From positions 41,364,602 to 41,428,601 of the forward strand of contig OX387185.1 of the NCBI GenBank assembly GCA_947561395.2: a stretch of 64,000 nt of DNA, given 5' to 3'. A program made the position numbers and the translations under genes. The notes below the pieces were generated by a model. It worked only from the letters and a program-made list of their open reading frames with translations, was not told the DNA's origin and did no database searches. The stretch is from Buxus sempervirens. Taxonomy: Eukaryota > Streptophyta > Magnoliopsida > Buxales > Buxaceae. Shown here piece after piece: positions 1-11,086 of the stretch (positions are counted from its first letter, which is position 1; every line of letters begins with the position of its first letter).

Positions 1-634
1 ACATAGAAGAGGCCTTATTCTACAGAAAGGTAGAAGAAGAGATCTAGATCTAGAATGTAAGAACAGAAAAATAAAAGGGAGGTTTGAGGCTTACCTGGGC
101 TTCTGGAAGCAAGACTGCAGCGGTTTCCCTCTTCACTCGGAGCTCTTTGATCTCCTACTTATGGCAAAAGTTCTTTGCAAAAGTTGTTGGCCATTTGCTC
201 AAGGAGGAGCATCCTATTTATAGGCAAAGGCTAGGGTTAGGGTTTTGCATGATGGTAGATACAACATAATGTCTAGAGCTCACCAACCTTAACCCTAAGG
301 CTATTTCCGAGATTTCTACTCCTTTAATGAAGGATATGATGGTAAAAAGTGAAAACTCTCGAAAAACCCTAATTTTGAGCAAAAAACATGTATTCGACAT
401 ATCAGGTCGGATACAAGAGCATCTATACGTATCCGGCATATGTCGCCGGATACATTAAGGTCTGCTTGTATCCGACAACTTATGTCAGATATAAAGAAAT
501 ATGCTTGTATCCGACCTGAGTTGTTGGATACAAAGAAAAATGCCTATTTTCCCAAATTTTGTGCTGGTTTCAAAGGAGATAATGATTTTTGCCAATTATT
601 CTTCATTTTTATTGTGCAATTTGGGGTGTCTACA
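1..634 (-). mobile_element. Partial LTR, family A (left end outside window)
   Basis: This sequence is a copy of the LTR family also seen, in whole or part, at 6448-11081, 40358-41895 and 43302-48632. It runs in the minus direction and ends with the family terminus GGTGTCTACA at 634, the reverse complement of TGTAGACACC. A TATA box (TATAAATA on the minus strand, 215-222) and the cluster of short GGATAC/GTATCC hairpins (about 395-535) match the other copies. The five bases after the end are AGGCC, but the matching duplication would lie outside the window. No coding sequence is visible. Confidence 0.8.
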
Positions 635-800
635 AGGCCAGCCCGTTAAGCACCCCTAGGTGTCACATGAGGTTCTCTCTGCCTTTTTTTAAGAAAAAAA
701 AAGATTAGATTACACAAACTGTCTGAGGTTTACCCTTAAATAGATTAGCTATATTTTGAGATACAATTACAAAGTTGTAAAATATTACTAAAGCTACTAA
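635..800. other. Unassigned AT-rich spacer
   Basis: This spacer lies between the end of the family A LTR and the L1 3' end. It has poly-T and poly-A tracts but no gene or repeat that I can name. Confidence 0.4.
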
Positions 801-2518
801 TCAAACCAAGCAACCCAGAATTAGATGAAATATTTGAGGTGATGGGCAAGAACCATATGTTGGCAACGGTTCAGTAAAACTGAATAAACCGGATGGTTTT
901 GGTTTTATATTACATAAAATTGATTTGGTTTTTTGTTTGATTTCGGTTTTAAGATTAAAGTGAACCCAATGGAACCAATTATACATACAAGGAACTTGCT
1001 GTGGTACTTTAAGGTGCGGAAATCTTTGAGCTGAAAATATTATATAGGTCAATGGAGTCATTGGTCTTAATAGATAAGAGATTCTTACCTTCATGGATAG
1101 TGGCCTTCCCAAATAGAAGCAGATCATCTGCAAAAGCAGATGATTCAAGGCAGGGTTTCTCTTGTTGATTTTGATACCCTTCATAGTATTGTTCAATTTA
1201 GCTTTGTGAAGAGCATAGGAGAGGACACGTTGGGAGATGATGAATAAGTAAGGGGACAGAGGGTCCCCTTTTCTTATCCCTCTAAGAGGCTTGAAACTTA
1301 CAATTGGAGTCCCATTGATCAGAATGGAGTATGACATAGTAGAAACACATTGCATTATAAGGCGCACCCAGTGGAAACATAAACCAAGGGCAGAAAGTGT
1401 ATTTCTTATTATAGACCATTTGAGTCTATCGTAGGCCTTAGATAGGTCAATCTTGAGAGTAAACCCTGCCATTTTACCCCTCTTCCTACCTTTTATGTAG
1501 TGCAAAGTTTCTTAATCTAGAAGGGTGCTGTCATGGATTGATCTTCTAGGGATAAAGGCACTCTAGTTAGGGGATATTATTTTTTCAATTATGGGTCTCA
1601 ACCTATTCACCATGATTCTAGCTATGATTTTATAGCTAAAATTGCATGAACTGATTGGTCTGAATTCACTTGTTTTGTTTGGGTGGTCAACTTTTGGGAT
1701 TAATGTTATGAATGTATGGTTTATCCCAGGTTCAAGGATGCCAAATTTGAAAAACTCTTTGACCATTTGAGTGATTCTAGGGCCCATAGAGGACCAAAAT
1801 TTTTGATAAAACAGACCTTGGAATCTATCAGGTCCAGGGGCTTTCCTCAAATCCATATCTGCTTTCCTCAAATCCATATCTTTAATTGTAGCTTTAATTT
1901 CTTCTTCAGAAACAGGTCTAATTAGTTCTTCATTCTCATTTTCATTAATAGAGATAGGGATATCCAAATTTTCTTGTTGTTCAATCCCTAAATTGTTATC
2001 ATGAAAGATATTTGAAAAATAGTCTACAAAAACTCTCTCAATTTCTTTTTCCTCGGTGAATTCATCCCCATTCTCATCTTTAATTTGGGCTATCTTGCTT
2101 CTTTGCCTTGTTACTAGGGTGGAAACATGTAAAATTTTTGTGTTGAGGTCCCCCTCCCTAATCCAATTAATTCTTGATTTCTGAGCCCATAGGATTTCCT
2201 ACTGTCTGAGAGTGTGGATATACTCAAATCTGATTTTTTGTTCTCTGAGCTCTAGATCCCTGCTGTAATTCATCTCTAGTTCTTGTTGGGTGAATTTCAG
2301 ATCTCTAAACAATTTCTCAACTTTTAAATTGAGGTTACCTATGTTTTTCCTGCTCCAATTCTTTAACTCATCTCCTAGTCTTTCAAATTTATCACTGAGA
2401 GAAAGAAAATCTTTGTTACTTTCTTGATTGTTCCATTCTTTTTCTATTATATCACTGCAATCTTTTTCTTCTCGCCAAAAAAAAAAAAAAAAAAATCAAA
2501 TCTGAAAGGTTTCTTTTT
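800..2518 (-). mobile_element. L1-type LINE, 3' part with reverse transcriptase (pseudogene)
   Basis: Minus-strand reading gives an L1 ORF2: the linker after the endonuclease, then the reverse transcriptase. Visible RT motifs include RKAPGPDRFQG (about 1860), TLIPKV and FRPIS (about 1670-1720), KIDLSKAYDRLKW (about 1450) and GIRKGDPLSPYLF (about 1270). The FADDLLLFG active-site motif is present near 1110-1130 but is split by a frameshift, and stops occur at about 1520 and 2200. The RT is therefore dead. A short internal duplication (MDLRKA twice) lies near 1850-1880. The 5' half continues at 11298 after a MULE insertion, and the reading frame is continuous across the gap (KKNSKKK joining PFRFD). 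Where the 3' end stops between 800 and 1040 is unclear. Confidence 0.85.
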
Positions 2519-2689
2519 GGGAAATTTATAGATAGACCCCTGAGGTTTGGCTAATAGGCATGGACACCCCCTGTGGTTTAAAATTGATCATTTACTACCC
2601 CTCAGTTTTTGAAAAGGCACGGTGACCACCCCTACTGTCAACTAAGCATAGGATGGTTTTAGAATTTTTTCAAAATGACAATAACAATC

Positions 2690-3337
2690 TCTATTTAACA
2701 AGTTAACAGGTTTCTTTTTCTTCTCTCGAAGCATCAAGGTTTCTTCGCCATCTTCACAACTCCAACTAGGATTTCTTAGCAAGCGTTTAAAAGCAATCGA
2801 TTATCTAACAAACACACCTATTCTTTGACAAAGCTAAATGCTAACACTTGTTCGAGTCATCCCTCTCACAGCTCAAAATCGTCCTTCAATCCATTTCCAA
2901 TTTCGGCAACTTATCCCAAATATTGGTCGAGATATTTAGGAAAACCTCTTCGGAGATGACGATGATGAAGATAACTTAAAGAGAGGAGTTTCACTATCGC
3001 CGATAGAGGGCTACATCGTTGCAAAATTCAACCCATCTTGGTGTTTTGCCTCTAGAACACTTCCTATGTTTTATAATCTGTTGCACGCTTTTCAGTTTAT
3101 AAATGACAAGAATCATCAGGTTCGATCTATAAGGCTCAAGAAATAATTCTCCTAGTAAGAAGAGAGCATGTGGGTAAGATTTCCGACGAAATATACTGTT
3201 GTTGCTGCTTCTGCGCCTATGTGGCATTGTATTGCTCCTCTCAGAAGTTACTTGCATAAGGTACGAGCATGATCTCAGAGTATGCATACTCTCACACACA
3301 CGATAACATAGTTCCTTACTTTCTTATCAAGGATAAC
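2690..3337. other. MULE interior, unrecognised, possibly captured genic DNA
   Basis: This stretch is less AT-rich than the surrounding spacer and shows short open stretches on both strands (for example 2994-3299 on the minus strand). I recognise no domain. It may be captured gene sequence, as is usual in non-autonomous MULEs, but no exon structure can be defended. Confidence 0.3.
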
Positions 3338-4436
3338 TGTTGCTCCAAAAATGGGCCGGTGTGGACACGTGTCTGTGTTGATGATGTGTCTCTACGCGGG
3401 CGTGCCAGTATCGTTTGATACAATGATTTTTGAGTCGATTCCTGACCCCGGGCACCTGTTCCGAATCTGAACCGGGATCGGTTCAGTCGTACTGCAAGTC
3501 ACCTGTAATAAAATCGGTCAGGCGATGGTATGAAGACTAGGGGTTCGGTCTTCGTTCTGGGTTCTTGTAAGTGTTTGAAAGCAAAAGCATCTAACGGCAC
3601 ACAAATCCTTTATTAATAAATCGGCCGAATAGCCGAAAGCGACAACAGATAATCCTCAAAATGGAAACAAAAAGTACAAAAGAAAACCGACAGGGCTCGC
3701 AGGACCGGCCTGTCCTGGTCTTATAGCCGTAATCGAGTATAAGCGCAGGAGGAAGGGGGCGGCTGCTAGCAAAGCCAGTTCAGGGGGTTCACCTTGGATT
3801 GCTGCTTACCCGAAAATACACGAGTCACCTGGCGTGAACAGAGCGAGTCTCGGGATGGGCTGTTCGGGCTTCTGTAAAGACAGAACTGCGAGTTAGGGGC
3901 GGCCTCAACTTACTCTCCGGTGGCAGGATTCTGGTGTTAATCGGAGTAAAGAGGGGTCGAAGATGTCACTGCGACTGGAAGCAGTGAGAGAAGTCCTAGT
4001 TTATCCGTCTGTATTAGAGGGGATAAAGGATCACGGATGATCAAAATAATATAATAACCGGTTGCGGTTGTGTGGATTGTGTCCATGAGCTCTTCGAATT
4101 GGGGCCTTTTATAGCCGCTCCTTGACGGTTGCTCAACATCCTACTCTCGCACGATCTTCATGGCGGTTGGTAATCTTCAGTTCTCTGTTTCTAAGTGATA
4201 ACCGCCCGGCCATGATCTAAAAATAGTTTTATTCTTGAACGGCCGATGGCACGATCCTCTGATATTTATGGTTTTGTCGTATTGGCTTGCGTGGCTCGAA
4301 CCACATTCTTCTGTATGCGTGCTGACGTGGCCTGCTCAACCCTTCAAAGTCTACGGGCCTTGATGTCGTGGCCTAACCAAGCTACCTAGGCACCACGTGT
4401 CCTTCTCTTATTCGTCGGTTATTTAGGGTGTAAACA
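3338..4436 (+). mobile_element. LTR (family B-like) upstream of the plant-mobile-domain gene
   Basis: The stretch begins TGTTGCTCC and ends GGTGTAAACA, followed by TTGCCCCCCTACTT. The same architecture is seen at 28227-29238, where the LTR ends GGTGTAAACA and is followed by TTGTCATCCTACTTTC. A TTTTATAG box at about 4104-4111 occupies the same relative place as the TTTTTATAAG box of that copy. No second LTR is found downstream of the gene, so this is a truncated element or a captured LTR. Confidence 0.6.
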
Positions 4437-4660
4437 TTGCCCCCCTACTTACTTGTGACGCCGTCATCAGCCGTTGTGATGAGTAAGTATTTTCGGGTTT
4501 TTCAAAATTTGTCCGTCGTTTGATGTGAAAAGATCGCGCCGTTTCCCTACGATCGTAATGATGACACCTTTCGGATTTCATCTTCTATAAAGTACCACAG
4601 CCGAGATTTTACTTTACTCTTTCTTTTTTGCTGTTTGTCTTTTCTTCTTCTTTGTCTTCA

Positions 4661-6289
4661 ATGGCGGGCACTCTCATATACTATCTTTCTACAGTCGAAG
4701 TTTTCGGCGGCTCGATATCTGTAGGCCCCTTCATTTGCGCCAGTAATGCTCCTTTGGAGGCCCCGACTGAGAAAGTGAGGGGCCCTTTACTCTTCACTGA
4801 CGAAAAGAATCTCAATCTACCTCTTCGCTTTCGAAATTGGCCGACTGCTTACCCTGAATGGAAAGCCTAGGTTGACCGCATGAAGGATCGTTTTGCCGTT
4901 GTTTGGCGTAAGACAGGTATTTATGACATGATTATCTTTTCCTGTCACTCTATTCCCTGCAATCGCGATCTTCTCTGCGCCATGAGTTCATTCTGGAATG
5001 CTCAGACCAACACCTTCAATTTCCCTTGCGGAATGATGACTCCTACTGTCATGGATGTCTGCTTTATTACTGGTTTCTTCGCGACTGGTCATGAGATCTG
5101 GGTCGGTATGGCGGACCTTAAGGATTACCAGCATTTACCTTCGATAGAAGTGGGTGACAAAGGGAAAGAGGTAGAAAAGAAAAGAAAGCAACCCCCAACG
5201 AAGAATAACAGGACTTTCAAGAAGGCACGATCTTCTCGGTCAAAAGGTATTGTGTTGTCTGAGAATGAACCTCTACCGTCAGAGAGCGAATCTCCACCAA
5301 CTTCAATTCATTCTTCTTATCGGTCCTATATCAAGGACTGTGCCAAATTTCGGCCTCCAGCTTATGCAGATGAGGTGGAACACTTCTACTTTCTTCTTTA
5401 TTTTTTCTGCAACTTTGTATTCTGTTCCAAGGCTCAACCAGTTACCAAAGAGTATTACTCATTGGTCAAGTTAATTCTGGGTGAGTATGAAGTTGCCCTT
5501 GCTCCTTACTTTTTATTGGTTTTGTACCGTTCACTTCAAGAGTTTGTTCATGGCACCCTTCAGAATCCTGGGGGGCCATTGTGGTTCCTCCAATTTTGGG
5601 CTTATCACTATTTTCCATCCCAGTTTTATGCTCAAGTACCGATCACTCCCAACATGCCTTCTGATTTTGGTGGCCACGCCTGTTTGGCTGCCACTCCAGC
5701 TGTTCTATCTTTTTCTGAATGTTTCCGTTTCTTTTTCAATCTTCATCATTTTCCTACTCCTCCTTTTGAAGTCTCCGCAAATTCTCCCGGTTTCCTTTCA
5801 ATGGTAGATGACATAACTGACGAGCAGCATCTTATCTGGGCCAGTTTTCTGAAGGCTCGAAATTTAAATTATGCTGTGAAGTCAATTAACAAGAAACCGG
5901 GGTTTGAGGTATACTTGCCCAATTGTGTCGGCCGGCAATTTCAATGTGAACAGAGGATCCCCTTATTTGATGTGGATGGTTTGTTCACAATCAATGCCAA
6001 ATCTGTTGATCGGCCGTCTGTCACTGTAGCCGAAGCTGCCGACATGGAAGATGCTTATAGAGTTGCTGCCGTTGAATTTCGACTTCCCTTTCTTCCTCAT
6101 CGTCACGACTGTCGCTGTGATTTCCATGTTTGGTGGAAATCTTTGTGGAACAACATCTGCTGTTATTCGGTCGATTATTATCTGGAAAGATTGGGTCTGT
6201 TTGAGCCTTTGTCTTCACCTATCCAAGAATGTACGTTCTTATCTTTCTTGTTTCTGATCCGCTTGATGTTCACTCAGATAATGGCTTGA
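4661..6289 (+). pseudogene. Plant mobile domain (PMD) protein, one premature stop
   Basis: One frame from ATG 4661 to the stop at 6287-6289 (543 codons) is open except for a single TAG at 4868-4870. The context (EWKA, stop, VDRMKDRF) suggests a former tryptophan codon. The product resembles the plant mobile domain family (the aminotransferase-like PMD of MAIN/MAIL1 and of PMDs carried by transposons). The segment FNFPCGMMTPTVMDVCFITG, at roughly residues 125-145, is the family's hallmark. A lysine/arginine-rich, NLS-like stretch follows (about residues 165-195). The ATG lies 224 bp after the end of an LTR, so the LTR could have been its promoter. There are no family introns, and the C-terminal part after about residue 520 looks degenerate. 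The identification rests on motif memory. Transposon PMDs are described as relatives of host silencing proteins; function here is unknown. Confidence 0.65.
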
Positions 6290-8620
6290 AGATGCACATG
6301 ATAATGGCTTCTCTCTGCTGGCTTGTGTCCTTGAGTTCTGTGGCATGCATTTTTTTCACAACATAGTAACTCTAGTCGCCGGTTGGGAACAGATTCTTCT
6401 TTGGCACGAGACCCACTGCATCAAGGTGAATAATGTTATCATACACTTGTGAGACATGGAGGAAAAATCAATCCAATGACTTTTCCGGTCATCACACGGG
6501 ATTCTTAAAAATGGGAGAGTCGCCAGCATTCTTTTTTTAGGTGTGAATGGACACAAAAAATCATCAAAATAAGCAAAAGGCAAATTTAGAGTAAAAATAA
6601 CTCTACTTGAAAATAAAATCCAGAGATGGGTAAGGGGATTAGATTATGAATGGGGGAAGGTGTTAGACACCCCCATTCACCCACACAAGGTGGTTGCCAA
6701 GTGTTGTTCATGCTCGAAATAAAGAATGCTTGCTAAAGTAATCAAAAAGGCTTGAAAAAGATTAAAAAAACATGTATGATCCCTCCATATGAAAAGTCCA
6801 ATGAATCTTAGACTTTTTTTTATGGAAGTATCACTTCTGGGACATCACTATTAAATGAAAATCAAAGCAAAACTTGAACACAACCAAGTTAAGACAAATC
6901 CGGAATATTCGGTAAAAGATGGAGCCATTTGACCATAAATCATTTAAATTAAATTCAAATTGAATTAAACCAAATCCATTTGAAAGATTATGATAAATAG
7001 AAGACTCATGAAAATTTTCAATTAAATCCAGTTAAAATCCTAAGAGTTATGCTCATTTGAAATATGTTGTTGGAAATCGGTAAAAGTAACAAGTGGACAA
7101 CTTTGGAAATTCATTTGAGAGAATTGGCTATATATAAATCCGTGAAAATTTGCATGAATGAAGTATGTAATGCCATCTTTCAAATGAAATCGGCCTCACA
7201 CCAAACTCCATTCGGATGTGACTGGTGTGGCCTCACGAACATGCCCAGAGGATCACAGATCAGCACAGAATTGTGCAATATGGCAGTTCTGAGTGAATCA
7301 GTCACACAAGACACAAATGAAATAAAAAAATTGTGAAACAAACTGGATTTGAAAGTAGACTTACAAAGGAAGACATAGAAATCAAAATGACTCAAATCGG
7401 ACTTAAATCGAGCAGATGGTGCTTATTCGAAGTGACAGGTTCAGCAATCTGGCCTGAACTGACCTGTCAACTTCGATTGAATGGTGTCAAAAATCCGCTT
7501 CATTAAAATTAATGAAATTTTACAGACAAAAACTAAACAGCCTCACCTTTCACATGTCTTTGGAATCACTCCAAAATTCATCCGGATGATGAAGTTATGA
7601 GTGTCCGAAGTTAGGGTACAGATGCTGTCCAGTTTTGACATTTTTCGGTAAAATCAATCTAAAACAGTGATCAAGTGTGTGTAATCCGTGCAATCTAAAT
7701 CAAAATCATTTAAAAAAGTGTTAAAAAACCTCCAGGAGGAAATAGGGTACAAGTTTGGCTCACCATTCTCTTCGATTGGAGAGAATATGCCAAAAACCCT
7801 AAAATGGAGCAAAAATGCCCAAAACTGAGAGGTTAGACCATGAGGTCTTCAATATTCAAAGATAACTTACTTGAAATCATTTTGAAAAGGGAAATTTACA
7901 ACAACACCCCCTGAGGTTTGACGAAAAGGCACGGACACCCCCTGTAGTTTAAAATTGATCACTTATAACCCTCGAGCTTTTTAAAACCGTTGTTTGCTAC
8001 CCCTACCGTTAGTTGAAGTGAAACGGTATTAACTTTGTAATTTTTAATGACAAAATTGCCCTTCTCTATTAAGCACATGCCTTCGTCCCTAACCTATCTG
8101 AAGCAAGCAATGATTGACAACCGTTGGCTGGTTTGAGGCAACTCACAGGCAGGTGTCGACCACCTTTGCGATGAAGATTTTCTGGTAAATCCACCCCCAA
8201 TAAACATCTTATTCTTCTTTTTTTTTTTTTTCTTTTTTTTGTTGAAAATCTTCTTCTTCTTGTTCTTATTGCTCAACATTTTTGAACGCACACGATTTTG
8301 GGTTAGGGTTTCGTGTTCATTTTATTCCTCATCTTTGTCCCAACTCGAACCCTCAAAAGCAGGTCAACGAAGTTGGGGTTTCGATTTAAGCTTGAGAAGG
8401 CTCTTGATCTTGGCCAAGGTGTTTTTAGCATTGCAAATTTTTTTGTCAGGTTTTACAGCAATTTTGTGTCGATTTAGTTCCTTTTCTTGAGATTCTCCTG
8501 CAGCACCGGAGATGCAATGGAGATGCAATGAAGATTCTCTAGCTCTCTCTTTCTCTGTCTCTCTTGCTCGCTCTCTCTTTCTCCTTCGCTCTTGCTCCCT
8601 GAGCTTTGTTTGCAACACCA

Positions 8621-8725
8621 ATGGCGAGCGCCATTAAAAAGGTTGACAGGATCCGCCAAGTCGTCCTACTGAAGCAGGTGGTGAAGCGATGGAAGTCCAT
8701 GAGCCTCAAGCGTCGATCTTTTTAA
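8621..8725 (+). pseudogene. SAUR-like N-terminal gene fragment captured in Pack-MULE
   Basis: ATG 8621 opens a 34-codon frame, MASAIKKVDRIRQVV followed by LKQVVKRWKSMSLKRRS, and stops at 8723. The basic N-terminus with a KQ..KRWK motif is typical of SAUR auxin-responsive proteins. A C/T-rich stretch (8530-8600) before it resembles a 5' UTR. The rest of the gene resumes at about 9401, with the peroxiredoxin piece between them. Neither half encodes a full SAUR protein. Confidence 0.6.
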
Positions 8726-8739
8726 TGGCGCATCTTCCG

Positions 8740-9260
8740 GGAGATGTTTCTGAGAACAACCCCATCTTCCGTAAGCATGGCATAACGCCTTGACCGAACA
8801 CCCAACCCAGCAGGCTTATCTCGGAGATCAAGCTCACACCCAATTGCCCTCGTGAAGTCGCCATTACCATCCAACAGCAACAAAACCTCATCACCGATCT
8901 TCAGATTCTCCTTCCATGCCTTCATACACAAACGCATCGTTCACTGAAATGCAAGCAATGGTATCGACGCCCTTCGCCTTCAATTGACCTGACTTCTCTA
9001 CGAACCCCGGGAGATGTTTTTGAGAACAAGTCGGAGTGAAAGCGCCAGGAATGGCGAAGAAAATAGCTTTCTTGCCTAGTAGTGGGCGTGGTGGTGGAAA
9101 ATCTGAGTGACCGTTGCCGGAATTTGAGGGGAAGAGAACTGGTAAAGGAGAGCTTTGAAGAGAGGGTTTTGGGTGGGAGATGAGCAGCGGAGGAGAGAGA
9201 GATGGCTATGGAAGTTGAAATCAATCTTGTCATGGTTAAAGAAGCCATTGCTCCTGCCAT
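8740..9260 (-). pseudogene. Peroxiredoxin IIE (chloroplast) gene fragment captured in Pack-MULE
   Basis: Read on the minus strand. An N-terminal stretch from 9260 looks like a plastid transit peptide (Ser/Thr/Leu/Arg-rich, few acidic residues). After a frame change, mature type-II peroxiredoxin sequence follows. It contains the peroxidatic motif FTPTCSQKH (about 9020-9050), the second cysteine context [11 protein letters not shown] (about 8945-8975), then [15 protein letters not shown] and [12 protein letters not shown] (about 8775-8930). The end breaks off after VVLRNIS. The piece has no introns, carries at least one frame change and lacks the N-terminal mature segment and C-terminus. It is therefore a captured gene remnant, not a working enzyme. 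Confidence 0.75.
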
Positions 9261-9400
9261 TGTTCCGTCACAGAGTGAGAGAGGAGCTTTCGTTTGTCTG
9301 AGGGACGAGACGAGGTATCATTTGCCTCTGGAGTTGAAATCTTCTGTGACGCAAAAAAAAAATTCAATCCCTTGATTCCCTTTGATGCACGCCACCTGCT

Positions 9401-9603
9401 TCAAGGAGGGCTCGTGTTACCTTGTGAGGTGGGTTTCTTCAAAAAGGTTCTGAAGGCTCTGGAGAAAGACGAGCAGAGGTATCGAAGGCTGGAGTTGGAT
9501 GAGTTCCTGAAGATGTTTTCTTATGTGGGGTTTGATTCTTGCAAGGATGGCAACATGTCCTGCCATGGATTCTCACCCGTGTTGCCCAAAGCTAGGGTTT
9601 GAT
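9401..9603 (+). pseudogene. SAUR-like C-terminal gene fragment captured in Pack-MULE
   Basis: The frame reads GGLVLPCEVGFFKKVLKAL followed by EKDEQRYRRLELDEFLKMF, the conserved SAUR C-terminal core, and stops at 9601-9603. The open frame extends upstream to 9294, but residues before about 9401 do not match SAUR. With the N-terminal piece at 8621, this suggests one SAUR gene whose middle was replaced by an inverted peroxiredoxin fragment. Confidence 0.65.
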
Positions 9604-11086
9604 GGGTATTTTTTTTAGGGTTTCTTCTTCTTCTTTGTCGGGATTTTTAGGTTTTTAGTCCCTTTTTTTTTTCTTTCCTTTTACAACGAGCAAAGAGTCA
9701 GCAGGAGCAAACTCAAGGCTGCTGGCCACCGTTGTAGCTAGTTCAGTTCTTGCAGGGGAGCTCTCCATTGGATCCCGCGTTCTGTTGGGGAGGAAGAGGT
9801 TCTGTTGGAGAAGAAGAGGGCAGGTGATGGTTTTTATGATAGAAGGGTAATTTTGTCTTTAAAAATTATAAAGTTAACGCCGTTTCACTTCGACTAACGG
9901 TAGGGGTAGCAAACGACGGTTTTAAGAAGCCCGAGGGTTATAAGTGATCAATTTTAAACTACAGGGGGTGTCCGTGCCTTTTCGTCAAACCTCAGGGGGT
10001 GTTGTTGTAAATTTCCCTTTTGAAAATCATTGAGAGATGTCCCAGAACTGCTTAGGGCCATTTATTTCAGATCTATCACAATGAATATGATAGATCCGAA
10101 ATACAAGCCGATTCCGACAAAACGAGTGCTAAGTGTGCAAGTGTAAAAACTACCTCTCTTTAGACCCATACATAACAACATATATCATTCAAAGTACATG
10201 AATCAAATGGGATTCTAAAAACTAGGGTTTCGTTCAATTCTCGTTTCCCCTAGTTCTCTCTTCCCGTTTTATGGTTCCGAGATAGTTTTGGAGTACTTTG
10301 AGTATGAAACGGGTTTCACAAAACAAAAGGCCATTCAAGAGGGTTCTATAACTAAGGATTACTTCCCAGTCTCGTTTCCCCTAGATTCCCTTTTACGTTT
10401 TACGGCTAGAGGGAGTCTCGAGGTACTTTAAGTGGGGAAAGGGGTTGCATACACAAAGAGTAGGCCATTATTCTACAAAAAGGTAGAAGCAAGATCTAAC
10501 CCTAGAATGTAAAGACATAAAAATAAAGAAGTTTCAGGTTTACCTGGGTTTCTGGATGCAATGCGGCAGCGGTTCCCTTATTCACTCGGAGCTCTCCAGT
10601 CTCCAACTTCTGATTCTAAAATTCTTGACCATTTGCTTGAGGAGGAGCCTCCTATTTATAGACAAAGGTTAGGGCAAAGGGGAACCCTAATGGTAAACAC
10701 AAAATGATGTCTAGAATCTCCACACTTAATCCTAAGGCTATTTTCGAGATTTCCACTCCTTAAACAAGGGATATGATGATAAAAAGTGAAAACTTTCGGA
10801 AAACCCTAATTTTAAGCAAAAACCTTGTAACTGACAACTCAGGTCGGATATAAGGGAACCTATTTGTATCCGACACATTTCGTCGGATACACTTATGTTT
10901 GCTTGTATCCGATGACTTGTGGCGGATATAAAAAAGCTTGCTTGTATCCGATGACTTGTGTCGGATACAAGGGAAAATGTTCCAATCCGAAATTTTGCAT
11001 TGGATACAAGAAAAGAAACTGTTTTTTAATGTTTTGACTAATTATTCATCATTTTCTCAGCGCAATTTTGGGGTGTCTACAACACT

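Larger units (their letters stand above)
7889..10017. mobile_element. Pack-MULE with captured SAUR and peroxiredoxin pieces
   Basis: The inverted ends start GGGAAATTTACAACAACACC and run about 175-185 bp (7889-8070 and 9843-10017). The perfect 9-bp duplication TTTTGAAAA lies at 7880-7888 and 10018-10026. The ends are related to those of the larger MULE at 2519. The interior is GC-richer than its surroundings. It contains two parts of a SAUR gene (+) on either side of a peroxiredoxin IIE gene piece (-), and no transposase. Confidence 0.9.
6448..11081 (-). mobile_element. Solo LTR, family A, carrying a nested Pack-MULE
   Basis: The LTR begins TGTGAGACATGG and ends GGGTGTCTACA. It is flanked by the 5-bp duplication ACACT (6443-6447 and 11082-11086). 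Without the Pack-MULE (7889-10017 plus its 9-bp duplication) it is about 2.5 kb. It runs in the minus direction, with the TATA box (minus) at 10653-10660 and GGATAC hairpins at about 10840-10970. No internal domain or second LTR is present. The unoccupied target is visible at about 11520-11545, in the second copy of a tandem duplication. Confidence 0.9.

Noticed and set aside
2994..3299. 101-residue open frame on the minus strand inside the MULE
   Set aside because: No recognisable domain and no exon context; kept only as possible captured DNA.
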